DNA of 64,000 nt from Flexithrix dorotheae DSM 6795. GTDB taxonomy: Bacteria > Bacteroidota > Bacteroidia > Cytophagales > Flammeovirgaceae. Under the pieces are notes generated by a model, which worked only from the letters and a program-made list of their open reading frames with translations, did not search any database and had not been told where the DNA came from. Positions 52,414 through 61,651 of the stretch are shown in pieces; positions within the stretch are counted from its first letter, which is position 1, and every line of letters starts with the position of its first letter. The stretch lies in NCBI RefSeq assembly GCF_000379765.1, contig NZ_KB903430.1, forward strand, positions 592,945 to 656,944. Reading direction: 5' to 3'. Both the position numbers and the translations under genes were made by a program.

Positions 52414-52932
52414 ATGCGTCTCTTTCTGATATTTATATTTTTTATAGCTTCCCAATTAGCTTATGGCCAGCGAGATGATTATTTCTCCAGGCAGTATGTA
52501 CCTATGTGGCAAAGGGCTATGGAATACACACTGGAAGTGGCAGAAGCTATGCCTGAAGAATATTACAATTATCGACCAAAACCAGAAATGCTCTCATTTA
52601 GCCAGCAAATGACTCATTTGGTAAAAAATCTTTACTGGTTAAATTCCACCTATGTAAAAGGAGAGGTAAACCCCTTGAAGGACGATGATTTGGAGGGGAA
52701 AACAAAAGAGGAAATTGAAAAACTACTGGAGGATGCCTTCGATTATGTGCTGCAAACAGCCATGGCAATACAGGATAAAGAATCGAGGGCTCCAGTAAAA
52801 TTTGCCGGGGAAATTATGAATAAAGAAAGGATATTTTACCTTATGCGGGACCATATGAGCCATCACAGGGGACAATGTATTATTTATTTAAGGATGAATA
52901 ATATCCGCCCCCCGCTATATCGGGGCTGGTAA
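52414..52932 (+). CDS. Exported DinB-like protein
   Basis: 172 aa with a signal peptide (cleavage after AYG, residue about 18). The mature part has the four-helix DinB/DUF664 pattern: MWQRAMEYTLEVAEAMPEEY (split over helix 1), YRPKPEMLSFSQQMTHLVK and the C-terminal MRDHMSHHRGQCIIYLRMN. The metal-ligand His residues (in MTHLVK and DHMSHHRGQ) are kept, so it probably binds a divalent metal. Most DinB proteins are cytoplasmic thiol-handling enzymes; an exported form is less usual, though known in Bacteroidota. Substrate unknown. Convergent with the tetR gene, 1 bp apart. Confidence 0.85.
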   Translation: MRLFLIFIFFIASQLAYGQRDDYFSRQYVPMWQRAMEYTLEVAEAMPEEYYNYRPKPEMLSFSQQMTHLVKNLYWLNSTYVKGEVNPLKDDDLEGKTKEEIEKLLEDAFDYVLQTAMAIQDKESRAPVKFAGEIMNKERIFYLMRDHMSHHRGQCIIYLRMNNIRPPLYRGW

Positions 52933-52933
52933 T

Positions 52934-53530
52934 CTATTTTACCAAACCAAAAAACTTCAATTGCAGATATTGCTCGAAGGCTTCCTGAAGGGAAAGACCT
53001 GAAGTTTCCAAAAACGCTGGATCGGTTAGTGTTCTAAAAAACATTTTATCACTCATTACCAAAATGTAGGGATTGATATTTTTAAATTCCCCCTCCTGAA
53101 TTCCCTCTTTATAAAACCTTTCTAAAATTAAAGTTGATTCATCTAAAAAATCTTCCACATTTTGCCATAAGGTGGGATGTAATTCTTTTAGCTCAGATAA
53201 AAATAAATTGCTAATTCCTGAAATACTTTTGGCGAGATGTTCCAAACAAAGATGATAGCGCTCGAGGAAGGAGAATTGGCGGTTTTCCAAAATTCCTTCA
53301 AACTTTCTGATCTCTGTTAAACGTTCAGAAATGATAAAATCCAATAATTCTTCTTTGGTTTTGAAATAAGCATAAACGGTAGCTTTGCTTTTGTTGAGCA
53401 CTTCTGCCAGTTTATCCATGGTTATCCCTTTCAGGCCATGCTCCTGGAAATAGGGAAAAAGTATTTCCCTCCAATCCTGAATTTTCTCTCTGTTTTTTTT
53501 CCTTTTTCTATCAATTGCTTTTCTTCCCAT
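52934..53530 (-). CDS. TetR/AcrR-family regulator
   Basis: 198 aa. The N-terminal helix-turn-helix lies at about 20-65, with GITMDKLAEVLNKSKATVY and AYFKTKEELLDFII, the classic TetR pattern. The C-terminal ligand domain is all-helical and not informative. The gene is transcribed away from the alkane-hydroxylase-like gene, and the intergenic region holds a 24-bp dyad (53537-53560) only 7 bp from its ATG. It therefore most likely represses itself and perhaps the hydroxylase, released by a lipid or alkane-type ligand; this is inference from the arrangement. Confidence 0.92.
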   Translation of the reverse strand: MGRKAIDRKRKKNREKIQDWREILFPYFQEHGLKGITMDKLAEVLNKSKATVYAYFKTKEELLDFIISERLTEIRKFEGILENRQFSFLERYHLCLEHLAKSISGISNLFLSELKELHPTLWQNVEDFLDESTLILERFYKEGIQEGEFKNINPYILVMSDKMFFRTLTDPAFLETSGLSLQEAFEQYLQLKFFGLVK

Positions 53531-53536
53531 AAAACT

Positions 53537-53560
53537 AAACTATTACAAATAAAATAGTTT
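53537..53560. promoter_or_regulatory. 24-bp dyad, candidate TetR operator
   Basis: AAACTATT-8 bp-AATAGTTT has perfect 8-bp arms and lies 7 bp before the tetR-type start codon. Length and symmetry suit a TetR dimer site. Confidence 0.55.
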
Positions 53561-53597
53561 GATTTTAACAAACACATTTTTTAAATTGTACTGTTAT

Positions 53598-53655
53598 CGG
53601 CTTACAAGCCGCAAATATAAAGAAGAAAAATTAGCTGCCTTAAAAGCTAATTTTT
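53598..53655. promoter_or_regulatory. Two further inverted repeats before the AlkB-like gene
   Basis: CGGCTT-AC-AAGCCG (53598-53611) and an 11-bp stem AAAAATTAGCT..AGCTAATTTTT (53626-53636 and 53645-53655). The second is followed by AT-rich sequence and could act as an attenuator 28 bp before the hydroxylase ATG; the first could be a second operator. Confidence 0.45.
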
Positions 53656-53682
53656 ATCCATTTTTATTAAATATGAAAATTA

Positions 53683-54732
53683 ATGAAATCCAAAATTAGT
53701 GCGTTAAAATACCTGTCCATTCTCACTGTTCCCTTAACGGTTTTTATCTCTTTCACTTCCCGTGGATGGCTTACATTTATTCCATTCCTTTATATTTTCG
53801 CCTTAATTCCATTAATAGAATTATTATTCAAACCAGTTGCAAAAAACCTAGAAAAGGCGGAAGAAGCAATTTTAAAAGAAGATCCGGTTTATGACTGGAT
53901 GCTATACATCATAGTTCCGATTCAATACCTGTTTTTAATATTTTTTCTTTTCCAAATAAGTGAACCAGGATTGAAACGGTGGGAAATGGTTGGGAGAATT
54001 ACTGCAATGGGATTCCTATGTGGGAATTTTGGAATAAATGTAGCCCATGAACTTGGACACAGGAAATCAAAATTTGAACAATTTTTGGCAAAAGCGTTAT
54101 TGTTAACGTCTCTTTATATGCAGTTTTTTATTGAACACAACCGGGGGCATCATAAAAAAGTATCTACACCCGAAGACCCTGCCTCTGCACAATACGGACA
54201 GACCCTTTACCAATTTTGGTTTTCTTCAGCCATATTCGGTTATCTTTCTGCCTGGAAACTGGAAAATGAACGATTAACAAGAAAAGGATTAAAAGCATAT
54301 AGTCTGGGTAATGAAATGTTGCAATATCACCTTATTAAAATAACTTTTCTGGTAATTATTTATTTGATTTTTGGGCTTACTCCCCTACTGGCGTTCGTTG
54401 GAGCTGCGTTTATGGGAGGTTTTTTACTGGAAACAATTAATTATATTGAACATTACGGACTTACCAGAAATAAGATAAATGAGGACCATTATGAACGGGT
54501 TTTGCCAATTCATTCCTGGAATTCCAATCATATTATTGGAAGGTTACTGTTATTCGAATTATCCAGACATTCTGATCATCATTTTAACGCCAGTAGAAAA
54601 TATCAGATTTTGAGACATCATGTAAAAAGCCCACAGATGCCTACGGGTTATCCGGGCATGATGCTGCTTTCCACCATTCCCCCTATTTGGTTTTTTGTGA
54701 TGCACAAAAAGCTAAAGCAATTAAAAGCCTAA
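53683..54732 (+). CDS. Alkane 1-monooxygenase-like (AlkB) membrane di-iron enzyme
   Basis: 349 aa with about six membrane segments. All four AlkB histidine/marker motifs are present: HELGH (122-126), EHNRGHH (151-157), NYIEHYGL (253-260) and SRHSDHH (294-300). This pattern separates AlkB-type hydroxylases from ordinary fatty-acid desaturases. It would hydroxylate the end carbon of alkanes or alkyl chains with electrons from rubredoxin (no rubredoxin gene nearby). It is divergent from a TetR-type regulator gene, with three dyads between them, so regulation by an alkyl ligand is plausible. Full length and apparently intact. Confidence 0.92.
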   Translation: MKSKISALKYLSILTVPLTVFISFTSRGWLTFIPFLYIFALIPLIELLFKPVAKNLEKAEEAILKEDPVYDWMLYIIVPIQYLFLIFFLFQISEPGLKRWEMVGRITAMGFLCGNFGINVAHELGHRKSKFEQFLAKALLLTSLYMQFFIEHNRGHHKKVSTPEDPASAQYGQTLYQFWFSSAIFGYLSAWKLENERLTRKGLKAYSLGNEMLQYHLIKITFLVIIYLIFGLTPLLAFVGAAFMGGFLLETINYIEHYGLTRNKINEDHYERVLPIHSWNSNHIIGRLLLFELSRHSDHHFNASRKYQILRHHVKSPQMPTGYPGMMLLSTIPPIWFFVMHKKLKQLKA

Positions 54733-54943
54733 TTTTGTTAAACTTGAATTGAAAAAGCTATCTGTTAATTGGATTTATCAATCGCCCAATTATCCCAACA
54801 ACTCTATTTCAAATAACTATTAACCAAATTTTTCTTTAAAAAAAGGATAATTTAATGTATCATTAAAGACCGTTTAAATTTATGCTGATGTTGAAGAAAA
54901 ATATTGCGCACTACCAACTACCATCACCAAAACCAATAAAACT

Positions 54944-56890
54944 ATGGGTAGCAAAGGGGTTAGAATTGCCAAAACTCAGGAAGAGTTAAACTCTTTTACC
55001 AAAAATCTTTTGTCGGATGTAAAAGCATTGGAACAAATGCTGGAGGAGGATTGGTTTGAAGTGGACGAAATGAAAATTGGTGCAGAACAGGAAATTTGCC
55101 TGGTAGATGATAATTTCAAGCCAGCTCCCATGGCAATGGAAATTCTCAAAAAGCTTAATCATAAAAACTTTACAACTGAACTTGCCAGATTTAATATTGA
55201 AGCTAACCTAAGTCCAGTTCCTTTAAAAGGATCCTGTTTTTCCGCTCTCCATGCCGAAACCCAGTTATTGATTGATCTCCTTGCCAAGACTACCCAGGAA
55301 TTTGACATCACACCGGTATTAACCGGCATTTTACCCACCATCAGAAAGTTTGATTTAGAAATTGAAAACCTTACTCCTATTGATCGGTATTATGCATTAA
55401 TAGAGGCTATCGAATCTCTTCGGGGAATATACGAATTGAAAATTGAGGGAATCGATGAATTAAATATCAAGCATAAATCAGCACTTTTAGAAGCTTGCAA
55501 TACCAGCTTTCAGGTACACCTTCAGGTAAGGCCTGATGAATTTGTAAACAAATATAACATAGCACAGGTAATTGCTGCACCTGTACTCGCCATTAGTTCA
55601 AATTCACCTATTTTATTTGGAAAAAGACTATGGAACGAAACAAGAATTGCGCTTTTCCAGCAATCAGTGGATACAAGAGTAACCGGAGAACATTTAAGGT
55701 ACACAAGCCCCAGGGTGACTTTTGGAAATTCCTGGCTTAAGAACTCCATCCTGGATCTGTACAAGGAAGATATTGTAAGATTTAAAATTCTCCTGATGAC
55801 AGATGTAAATGAAGATGTATTTGAATGTCTTGCACAGAAAAAAACGCCTAAATTAACCGCTCTGAATATACATAATTCAACTGTATACAGATGGAACAGG
55901 CCCTGTTATGGGATTAGTGCGAATGGGAAACCACACTTGAGAATAGAAAACCGAATACTTCCTGCAGGACCTTCAGTAGTAGATGAAATAGCAAATTCTG
56001 CCTTCTGGATTGGCCTGATGACAGGATTTGAAGACATCTACAAAAATATTACCCAAAGGATGGATTTTGATGAAGCCAAATCCAATTTCCTAAAGGCTGC
56101 CAGATCCGGGCTTGGTTCTAAGTTTTATTGGGTTGATCAAAAAATCATTACAGACACTGAATTAATTGAAAAAGAGCTACTTCCAATTGCAAGAGAAGGT
56201 TTAAAGAAAAATAATGTAGACAAAACCGACATAGATAAATACCTGGATATTATTCAGGAAAGGAATGAAAAAAGCAGGACTGGAGCCAGATGGACTTTAG
56301 AATCTTACGCCAAACTGATTAAAACCAATTCTCGTGAGGAGGTCACTACAGCACTTGTGGCAGCAATGGTTAAAAATCAAAAAAAAACCAATCCAATTCA
56401 TGAATTAGGGCTAGCTAATATCGAAGACATTATAGAATGGGCTCCAAGTCATTTTTTGGTAGAAGAGTTTATGACTACAGACCTTTTTACTGTGAATAAA
56501 GATGACATTCCGGAACTTAGTGCCGATATGATGGACTGGCAACAATTGAGGTATCTGCCCATAGAAAATGACAAGGGTGAATTAATTGGTCTGGTGACCC
56601 ATAGAGAGTTATTGCGATATTTCTCTAATAACAATCAAAGTAAAACAAATAAAACTGTAAAAAGACTAGGGGAAATAATGCTAAAAAACCCCATCACAAT
56701 CCGGCCAGAGCAAACAATTGTTGAAGCCATGGACATTATGATGGAGCATAAAATAGGTTGCTTACCTGTGATTAATAATGGGAAACTGGTAGGCTTAATC
56801 ACAGAAACTAATTTTTTAAATATTACAGCAAGTCTTCTGAAAAGATTCAGGAAAGGGAAACTGCATAAAATGGATAGCAGTAACCCATAA
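54944..56890 (+). CDS. GCS2-family carboxylate-amine ligase fused to CBS pair
   Basis: 648 aa. The N-terminal part (about 30-420) has the GCS2 glutamate-cysteine-ligase-like pattern: EVDEMKIGAEQEICLVDD, ARFNIEANLSPVPLKG, SFQVHLQV and HLRIENRILPAGPSVVDE. The C-terminal part (about 505-630) holds two CBS domains: EEFMTTDLFTVNKDD.. to LIGLVTHRELLRYF, and MLKNPITIRPEQTIVEAMDI to LVGLITETNFLNI. It probably joins an amino acid to an amine or cysteine with ATP, with adenine-nucleotide control by the CBS pair. It is convergent with a glutathione peroxidase gene, which fits thiol metabolism, but the product (gamma-glutamylcysteine or other) is unproven. Confidence 0.85.
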   Translation: MGSKGVRIAKTQEELNSFTKNLLSDVKALEQMLEEDWFEVDEMKIGAEQEICLVDDNFKPAPMAMEILKKLNHKNFTTELARFNIEANLSPVPLKGSCFSALHAETQLLIDLLAKTTQEFDITPVLTGILPTIRKFDLEIENLTPIDRYYALIEAIESLRGIYELKIEGIDELNIKHKSALLEACNTSFQVHLQVRPDEFVNKYNIAQVIAAPVLAISSNSPILFGKRLWNETRIALFQQSVDTRVTGEHLRYTSPRVTFGNSWLKNSILDLYKEDIVRFKILLMTDVNEDVFECLAQKKTPKLTALNIHNSTVYRWNRPCYGISANGKPHLRIENRILPAGPSVVDEIANSAFWIGLMTGFEDIYKNITQRMDFDEAKSNFLKAARSGLGSKFYWVDQKIITDTELIEKELLPIAREGLKKNNVDKTDIDKYLDIIQERNEKSRTGARWTLESYAKLIKTNSREEVTTALVAAMVKNQKKTNPIHELGLANIEDIIEWAPSHFLVEEFMTTDLFTVNKDDIPELSADMMDWQQLRYLPIENDKGELIGLVTHRELLRYFSNNNQSKTNKTVKRLGEIMLKNPITIRPEQTIVEAMDIMMEHKIGCLPVINNGKLVGLITETNFLNITASLLKRFRKGKLHKMDSSNP

Positions 56891-56907
56891 CAACCATCCT
56901 TTTGATT

Positions 56908-57429
56908 TTATTGAATTAAAGCAGTAAGCTCCGGATCATCAGGTTTGGTTTTACTTCTAAAACGAGCAACTAACTTTCCTTCATCATCAAAAAGGAATTT
57001 TTCAAAGTTCCAGTTAATATCTCCGGTAAAGCTGGGATTTTCCTGTGCAATCAGCCACTCAAACAGCGGCTCAATATCATCCCCTTTGACAGAAACTTTT
57101 TCAGACATTAAAAAAGAAACTCCATAATTTTTCTTACAAAAAGATTTAATTTCTGAATTACTCCCTGGTTCCTGCCCCCCAAAATTATTCGCGGGAAAGC
57201 CAATAATTACTAATTTAGAATTATAGGTCTTATACAGATTTTGGAGGTTTTCATATTGTTTTGTATAGCCACATTTGCTTGCCGTATTCACAATCAAAAT
57301 GTGTTTGCCTTTAAATTCTGCAAAAGATTTTTTTTCACCATCTATTGTGGTGAACTCAAAGTCATAAATAGATTTGTCCATGGAAGTTATGAATGGGAAA
57401 ATAAGAAAGAAAAAAATGGCTGTTTTCAT
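56908..57429 (-). CDS. Glutathione peroxidase-family thiol peroxidase (exported)
   Basis: 173 aa with a hydrophobic N-terminus (1-16), so exported or membrane-anchored. The catalytic tetrad is complete: Cys53 in NTASKCGYT, Gln86 in GGQEPGS, Trp140 and Asn141 in INWNFEKF. A possible resolving cysteine is Cys98 (KSFCKKNYG), so it may be a thioredoxin-type rather than glutathione-using enzyme. It reduces hydrogen or lipid peroxides. Convergent with the GCS2-CBS gene 17 bp away and divergent from the DUF4266 lipoprotein gene. The cysteine (not selenocysteine) form is usual in bacteria. Confidence 0.93.
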   Translation of the reverse strand: MKTAIFFFLIFPFITSMDKSIYDFEFTTIDGEKKSFAEFKGKHILIVNTASKCGYTKQYENLQNLYKTYNSKLVIIGFPANNFGGQEPGSNSEIKSFCKKNYGVSFLMSEKVSVKGDDIEPLFEWLIAQENPSFTGDINWNFEKFLFDDEGKLVARFRSKTKPDDPELTALIQ

Positions 57430-57511
57430 AAGATTATATAGTCTATCAGGTTAATTTAAAAAGCGAAACAGAAAAATTAATAAAATGTTTATGACCCTAA
57501 TATTCATTTTT

Positions 57512-57541
57512 TTTGAATTTACCAAAATAATCCTACATTGC
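57512..57541 (+). promoter_or_regulatory. Candidate promoter of the DUF4266 gene
   Basis: TTTG (57512-57515) and TACATTGC (57534-57541) are 18 bp apart, close to the TTTG-N19-TAnnTTTG arrangement of Bacteroidota housekeeping promoters, and 22 bp before the ATG. Confidence 0.45.
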
Positions 57542-57563
57542 ACCAAAAATTACAAACCGATTC

Positions 57564-57809
57564 ATGGATAAATCCTTTTTCATCTTCCAAAAATCATTTT
57601 TTTTAAATATTTTAATATTTATTTTTTTTATTTCCTGGAATTTTAGTTGCGTTTCTGTGGCATCCTACCAAAAAATGTATTTGAATGACGAGGATATGGA
57701 ACTAAAAACTAGAGGGGTTGAAAATTACGAATTAAGCTTTGAGAGCTACAGAGAAGGGGCTTCAGGAGCAAATGGAGGTAAATCAGGTGGGGGTTGTGGT
57801 TGTAACTAA
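57564..57809 (+). CDS. DUF4266 small lipoprotein
   Basis: 81 aa. A long signal region ends in the lipobox NFSC (Cys29). The mature part has the family features: KMYLNDEDMELKTR, RGVENYELSFESYREGASG and a Gly/Cys-rich end GGGCGCN. DUF4266 lipoproteins usually occur beside a DUF3570 outer-membrane protein, an ApbE flavin transferase and a thioredoxin-like protein, which suggests a role in extracytoplasmic electron transfer or flavin or metal handling. None of these partners lies in this window; only a divergent glutathione peroxidase gene is near. The role of the C-terminal cysteines is unknown. Confidence 0.85.
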   Translation: MDKSFFIFQKSFFLNILIFIFFISWNFSCVSVASYQKMYLNDEDMELKTRGVENYELSFESYREGASGANGGKSGGGCGCN

Positions 57810-58030
57810 ACCAAAAATGATGAAAAATCACTTTTAAATTACATTATAACAAGTTCACCTAGGATATTGTATTATTTTTATATTACTTTGCGAATATTAA
57901 TTCTATTCGCTATAATTAAGGTATTAAACGACTAACTAACATTTTTTCGATCAAACTCAAAATTTTTTTTGGAATTACTTGCCTAATTGTTTCTGATTCA
58001 GCGTTTAAGTCGTCTTTGAATTTTACCTAA

Positions 58031-59926
58031 ATGAACCTTAACAGATATTTTTCCTCTGCCTACACAACAAGGATTTTAATTTTAACTTTTGATGTATTAT
58101 TTGCCTGCTTTTCCTATGCATTGGCTATTTCATTAAGAATTAATTTTAAATTTGAAATGGTGGAAACCTCCTTACTTCCCCAAACTTTAATGGTAATCGC
58201 AATTACCCGATTGATATCCTTCAAGGTTTTCAAAACTTATTCCGGTATCATCCGGTTTACTGGGGAGCAGGATGCTATGCGCGTTTTTATGGCTGTTTCT
58301 GCTAGTTCTGCTTTTCTCTTTATCCTAACTTTTGACTTTGAAACATTTGGGAATTATTTCTTTTTCCGAAAATCAATTCTAGTCATTGATTATCTCCTTT
58401 GCCTTTTTATTTTAATTTCCTATCGATTTTTCATGCGCATTGTTTACAGGCATATCAGGAAAGAAAGAGATGTGAAATTAACTGAAAATATTGTGATCAT
58501 TGGCGCAGGGCAAGGCGGTCATCTTACTAAAAGAGCTCTCGATTCAGATTCAAATACAAAAATGAACGTAGTAGCTTTTTTTGACGATAATCCAGGTTTG
58601 GAAAGGCAATTACTAGAAGGTATTCCAATATTTAATATTGAAAATAGTTTCAAAGATGTTGTTCAAAAGCGGAAAATTAGCAAGGCAATTATCGCTATTC
58701 AGAAAATTTCCCAACTTAGGAAGCAGGAAATCGTGGATTTATGTCTAAGCTTAGATATTATGCCAATGATCGTCCCTCCTGTTGAAAAATGGCTACATAA
58801 TAACCTGAACACAAATGCAATCCGAAAAATTAATATTGAAGATTTATTACATAGAGATCCCATTAAACTCGACTTTTCTAAAATCTCCTCCGAATTAAAT
58901 AATAAAGTCGTTTTAATTACAGGTGCTGCCGGATCTATAGGTAGTGAAATAGTGAGGCAGGTCCTTCAATTTCATCCCCAAAAACTATTAATGCTTGATC
59001 AGGCTGAATCTCCTCTTGTGGATTTACATTTGGAAATTCAGGAATTAGAAACATCTGAAACAAGTATTCCTCTTATATCAGATGTGAGGGATTTAAAGAA
59101 ACTTACTCATATATTCGAGCTGTATAAACCCGATTATGTTTTCCATGCAGCCGCTTATAAGCATGTTCCAATGATGGAATATCATCCACAGGAGGCCATT
59201 AAAACTAATGTAGTCGGTGTAAAAAATATGGCTAATCTTGCGGTAAAATATGGGGTAAAGAAGTTTGTGATGATTTCAACTGATAAGGCTGTGAACCCGA
59301 CTAATGTGATGGGTGCCAGTAAGAGAATAGCAGAACTTTACTGTCAATCATTAAATTTCTTTGAAAAAAATCCTCAAACCAAATTTATTACAACAAGATT
59401 TGGGAACGTGTTGGGATCAAATGGATCTGTTGTACCAAGATTTAAAAAACAAATTGAAGCGGGAGGTCCTATCACTATTACTCATCCAGATATTACCCGA
59501 TATTTCATGACAATTCCAGAGGCATGCCAACTAGTTCTAGAAGCTGGAGCAATGGGATCTGGAGGAGAAATTTATCTTTTTGATATGGGTCAGCCAATTA
59601 AAATAGTTGACCTTGCCAAAAAGATGGTGAAACTCTATGGTTTAGAAGTTGGAAAAAATATTCATATTAGTTTTACCGGCCTAAGAGCAGGGGAAAAACT
59701 TTATGAGGAATTGTTGAATAATTCGGAAAATACTATTAAAACCAATAATCCTAAAATTATGGTTGGGGTAGTTCAGGAAACTGTTTTTGAAAAAGTTTAT
59801 GAAGAAATTAATCTTTTAATAAAATCTTTGGAGTCAGGTAATGATTTAAAAATAGTTGAAAATATGAAGATGATGGTTCCTGAATACATTAGCAATGCTT
59901 CAAAATACGAAGTTTTAGATAAATGA
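58031..59926 (+). CDS. Membrane UDP-sugar 4,6-dehydratase (WbpM/PglF/CapD type)
   Basis: 631 aa. Four membrane segments occupy about 15-125, followed by a CoA-binding-like domain (about 140-275) and the extended SDR domain with GAAGSIGSE (298-306) and the catalytic segment STDKAVNPTNVMGASKR from residue 416. In this segment Met replaces the usual SDR Tyr, as in WbpM-type enzymes. It converts UDP-GlcNAc to the 4-keto-6-deoxy sugar for capsule, LPS or glycoprotein sugars. It lies alone, with about 140 bp of possible leader (TACTTTGC near 57884), and converges on the Wzi/RemB-like gene. Nothing is damaged. Confidence 0.94.
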   Translation: MNLNRYFSSAYTTRILILTFDVLFACFSYALAISLRINFKFEMVETSLLPQTLMVIAITRLISFKVFKTYSGIIRFTGEQDAMRVFMAVSASSAFLFILTFDFETFGNYFFFRKSILVIDYLLCLFILISYRFFMRIVYRHIRKERDVKLTENIVIIGAGQGGHLTKRALDSDSNTKMNVVAFFDDNPGLERQLLEGIPIFNIENSFKDVVQKRKISKAIIAIQKISQLRKQEIVDLCLSLDIMPMIVPPVEKWLHNNLNTNAIRKINIEDLLHRDPIKLDFSKISSELNNKVVLITGAAGSIGSEIVRQVLQFHPQKLLMLDQAESPLVDLHLEIQELETSETSIPLISDVRDLKKLTHIFELYKPDYVFHAAAYKHVPMMEYHPQEAIKTNVVGVKNMANLAVKYGVKKFVMISTDKAVNPTNVMGASKRIAELYCQSLNFFEKNPQTKFITTRFGNVLGSNGSVVPRFKKQIEAGGPITITHPDITRYFMTIPEACQLVLEAGAMGSGGEIYLFDMGQPIKIVDLAKKMVKLYGLEVGKNIHISFTGLRAGEKLYEELLNNSENTIKTNNPKIMVGVVQETVFEKVYEEINLLIKSLESGNDLKIVENMKMMVPEYISNASKYEVLDK

Positions 59927-59938
59927 TATAAACTTTTA

Positions 59939-61633
59939 CTAAAACTCATTCAGTCTTTGAGCAATGTTCCACCTTAAAGACATATTAATAAAATTTGTAT
60001 TAGTATTTAAACCTGGCTCTTCATTTATGGTTTCTTTTCTTATTACGTTTTTCAAATCAATAAAGAAATTGTGTTTGAATTGATAAGAAAGGGTAAAATC
60101 AACAAATAGTATTCTGGTATCTAGACCCTGTCCAATCTTATTATTATATTCTTGCATTCTTGTATCGTAGTTAAGGAAAATGTTATGGCCCCAATTTTCA
60201 CCTTGCCTATCTTTTCCAATCTTTACATAAATCCCTTTAGCCGTAAGGCTTAGTTTGGGAAAAGGTTGATACCTTATTATTCCAATTAATTCATAAAAAT
60301 TTGCTCCAAGGGGATGTGCCAGAGCCTGGTCATAATGCTGGTAATTGGAATATTTTTCATCACCATAATGAGTAAACGTGTATGGTCTTACCAGATTAAG
60401 TTCAGCCTGCAAGTCCAGGTTTTTAATTTTGGCAACATCGATATATTTTATTCCAGTTTGAACTCCAAACTTATTTCCCCACCATCCACTATTTGAAAAT
60501 AATTCACTTACAATTAATTCATCCAATACAAATTGCCCATACCATTGTATGGAGTGCCATAAATTCCACTTATAGTCTAATCCAACAAAGGCATTTCCAT
60601 AATCGCCTGTATCATGTTCCACAGCTCTGTAAAAAATTATTGGATTGAGGTAATTTACATCAAATTGATTTCCCAGGGAATCCTGGACCCCAAAAGTTAC
60701 ATTTTCGAAAAGTCCAATATTAAAGTTATCGGTAATATTTATTCCAAGCCGGTGAAAAGCATTATATTTTTTGGGAAATGGCTGCTGTGGACCATTATCA
60801 GCTCTTTGGCCTGCCGCCATCATACTTGAAAAGATATTCGTGTAATTAATCTTCCAAATTCTAGTATTAAGCTTCAGGAATAAGTAATTATTGGAATAGT
60901 CCGACAATACCAAAGACCTATAGCCATTCCCAATAAAATTTTTATCATGACCAAATTGGATACCGATAATATCCTTAATTGCACTAAATTGAATATAACC
61001 CCGAGCAGTAAAAAAATCCGTTTCATTTTCCCCAAAAGGTTTCCAAAAACCTTCACCAGGAATAGCCCCTCTTTTACTAATTTCATTATTGACATAACTT
61101 GGAAATCTAATCTGATTATCCGCCAAAAAAGTATAGAACCCAAGCTTCTTACCAATACTTCCTCTTATGTCCACTCCTCTTGTATTAGTATAGGTTAATT
61201 TATCTAAATCCTTGTCGGAACCCATTGATACATAGATAACTGGGTTCACATGAAGATTAAAATCTTTTTCATCGACTGCATAAAAGTCTGATTTTTTTTT
61301 GTATAAAGCTTTTAAGAATCGCTTTTTACTCTCATTATTCTCATTTGTGGTCCAATCCCAATTATCATTTAATAGGTATTCTAGGTTGAATTTATCTGAA
61401 GAACTTCCATTATTAAAAACTTCAACTGGTAAAGAATCTAAAAATACGGCTACTCCTTTCCTATTGAAAGGTTTAATTGCAGTTTCAAAAGATTTGGAAA
61501 ATCTTTTTTGCTTAATCTCATACCGGTCAATTAAATGATAATAATCCTGGTTTAGGGGAATATTGGCACTTTGGGAATAACAAAGAATTGAAAGTGAAGG
61601 CAAGACAATGAAAAGGAGTAAAAACTTTTTCAT
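59939..61633 (-). CDS. Wzi/RemB-like outer-membrane beta-barrel protein
   Basis: 564 aa from the ATG at 61631-61633 (a TTG precedes it). A signal peptide occupies residues 1-21. The mature protein opens with the motif NQDYYHLIDRYEIK typical of capsule-assembly Wzi / gliding RemB-type proteins in Bacteroidota, and continues with many alternating strands (FYTFLADNQIRFP, FGHDKNFIGNGYRSL, DFTLSYQFKHNFFID) to a final barrel strand. It probably anchors or exports surface polysaccharide, or helps gliding. It converges on the UDP-sugar dehydratase gene (12-bp gap), in keeping with surface-polysaccharide work. The family call is from motif memory. Confidence 0.8.
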   Translation of the reverse strand: MKKFLLLFIVLPSLSILCYSQSANIPLNQDYYHLIDRYEIKQKRFSKSFETAIKPFNRKGVAVFLDSLPVEVFNNGSSSDKFNLEYLLNDNWDWTTNENNESKKRFLKALYKKKSDFYAVDEKDFNLHVNPVIYVSMGSDKDLDKLTYTNTRGVDIRGSIGKKLGFYTFLADNQIRFPSYVNNEISKRGAIPGEGFWKPFGENETDFFTARGYIQFSAIKDIIGIQFGHDKNFIGNGYRSLVLSDYSNNYLFLKLNTRIWKINYTNIFSSMMAAGQRADNGPQQPFPKKYNAFHRLGINITDNFNIGLFENVTFGVQDSLGNQFDVNYLNPIIFYRAVEHDTGDYGNAFVGLDYKWNLWHSIQWYGQFVLDELIVSELFSNSGWWGNKFGVQTGIKYIDVAKIKNLDLQAELNLVRPYTFTHYGDEKYSNYQHYDQALAHPLGANFYELIGIIRYQPFPKLSLTAKGIYVKIGKDRQGENWGHNIFLNYDTRMQEYNNKIGQGLDTRILFVDFTLSYQFKHNFFIDLKNVIRKETINEEPGLNTNTNFINMSLRWNIAQRLNEF

Positions 61634-61651
61634 CAAAAATTGAAATAAGAT

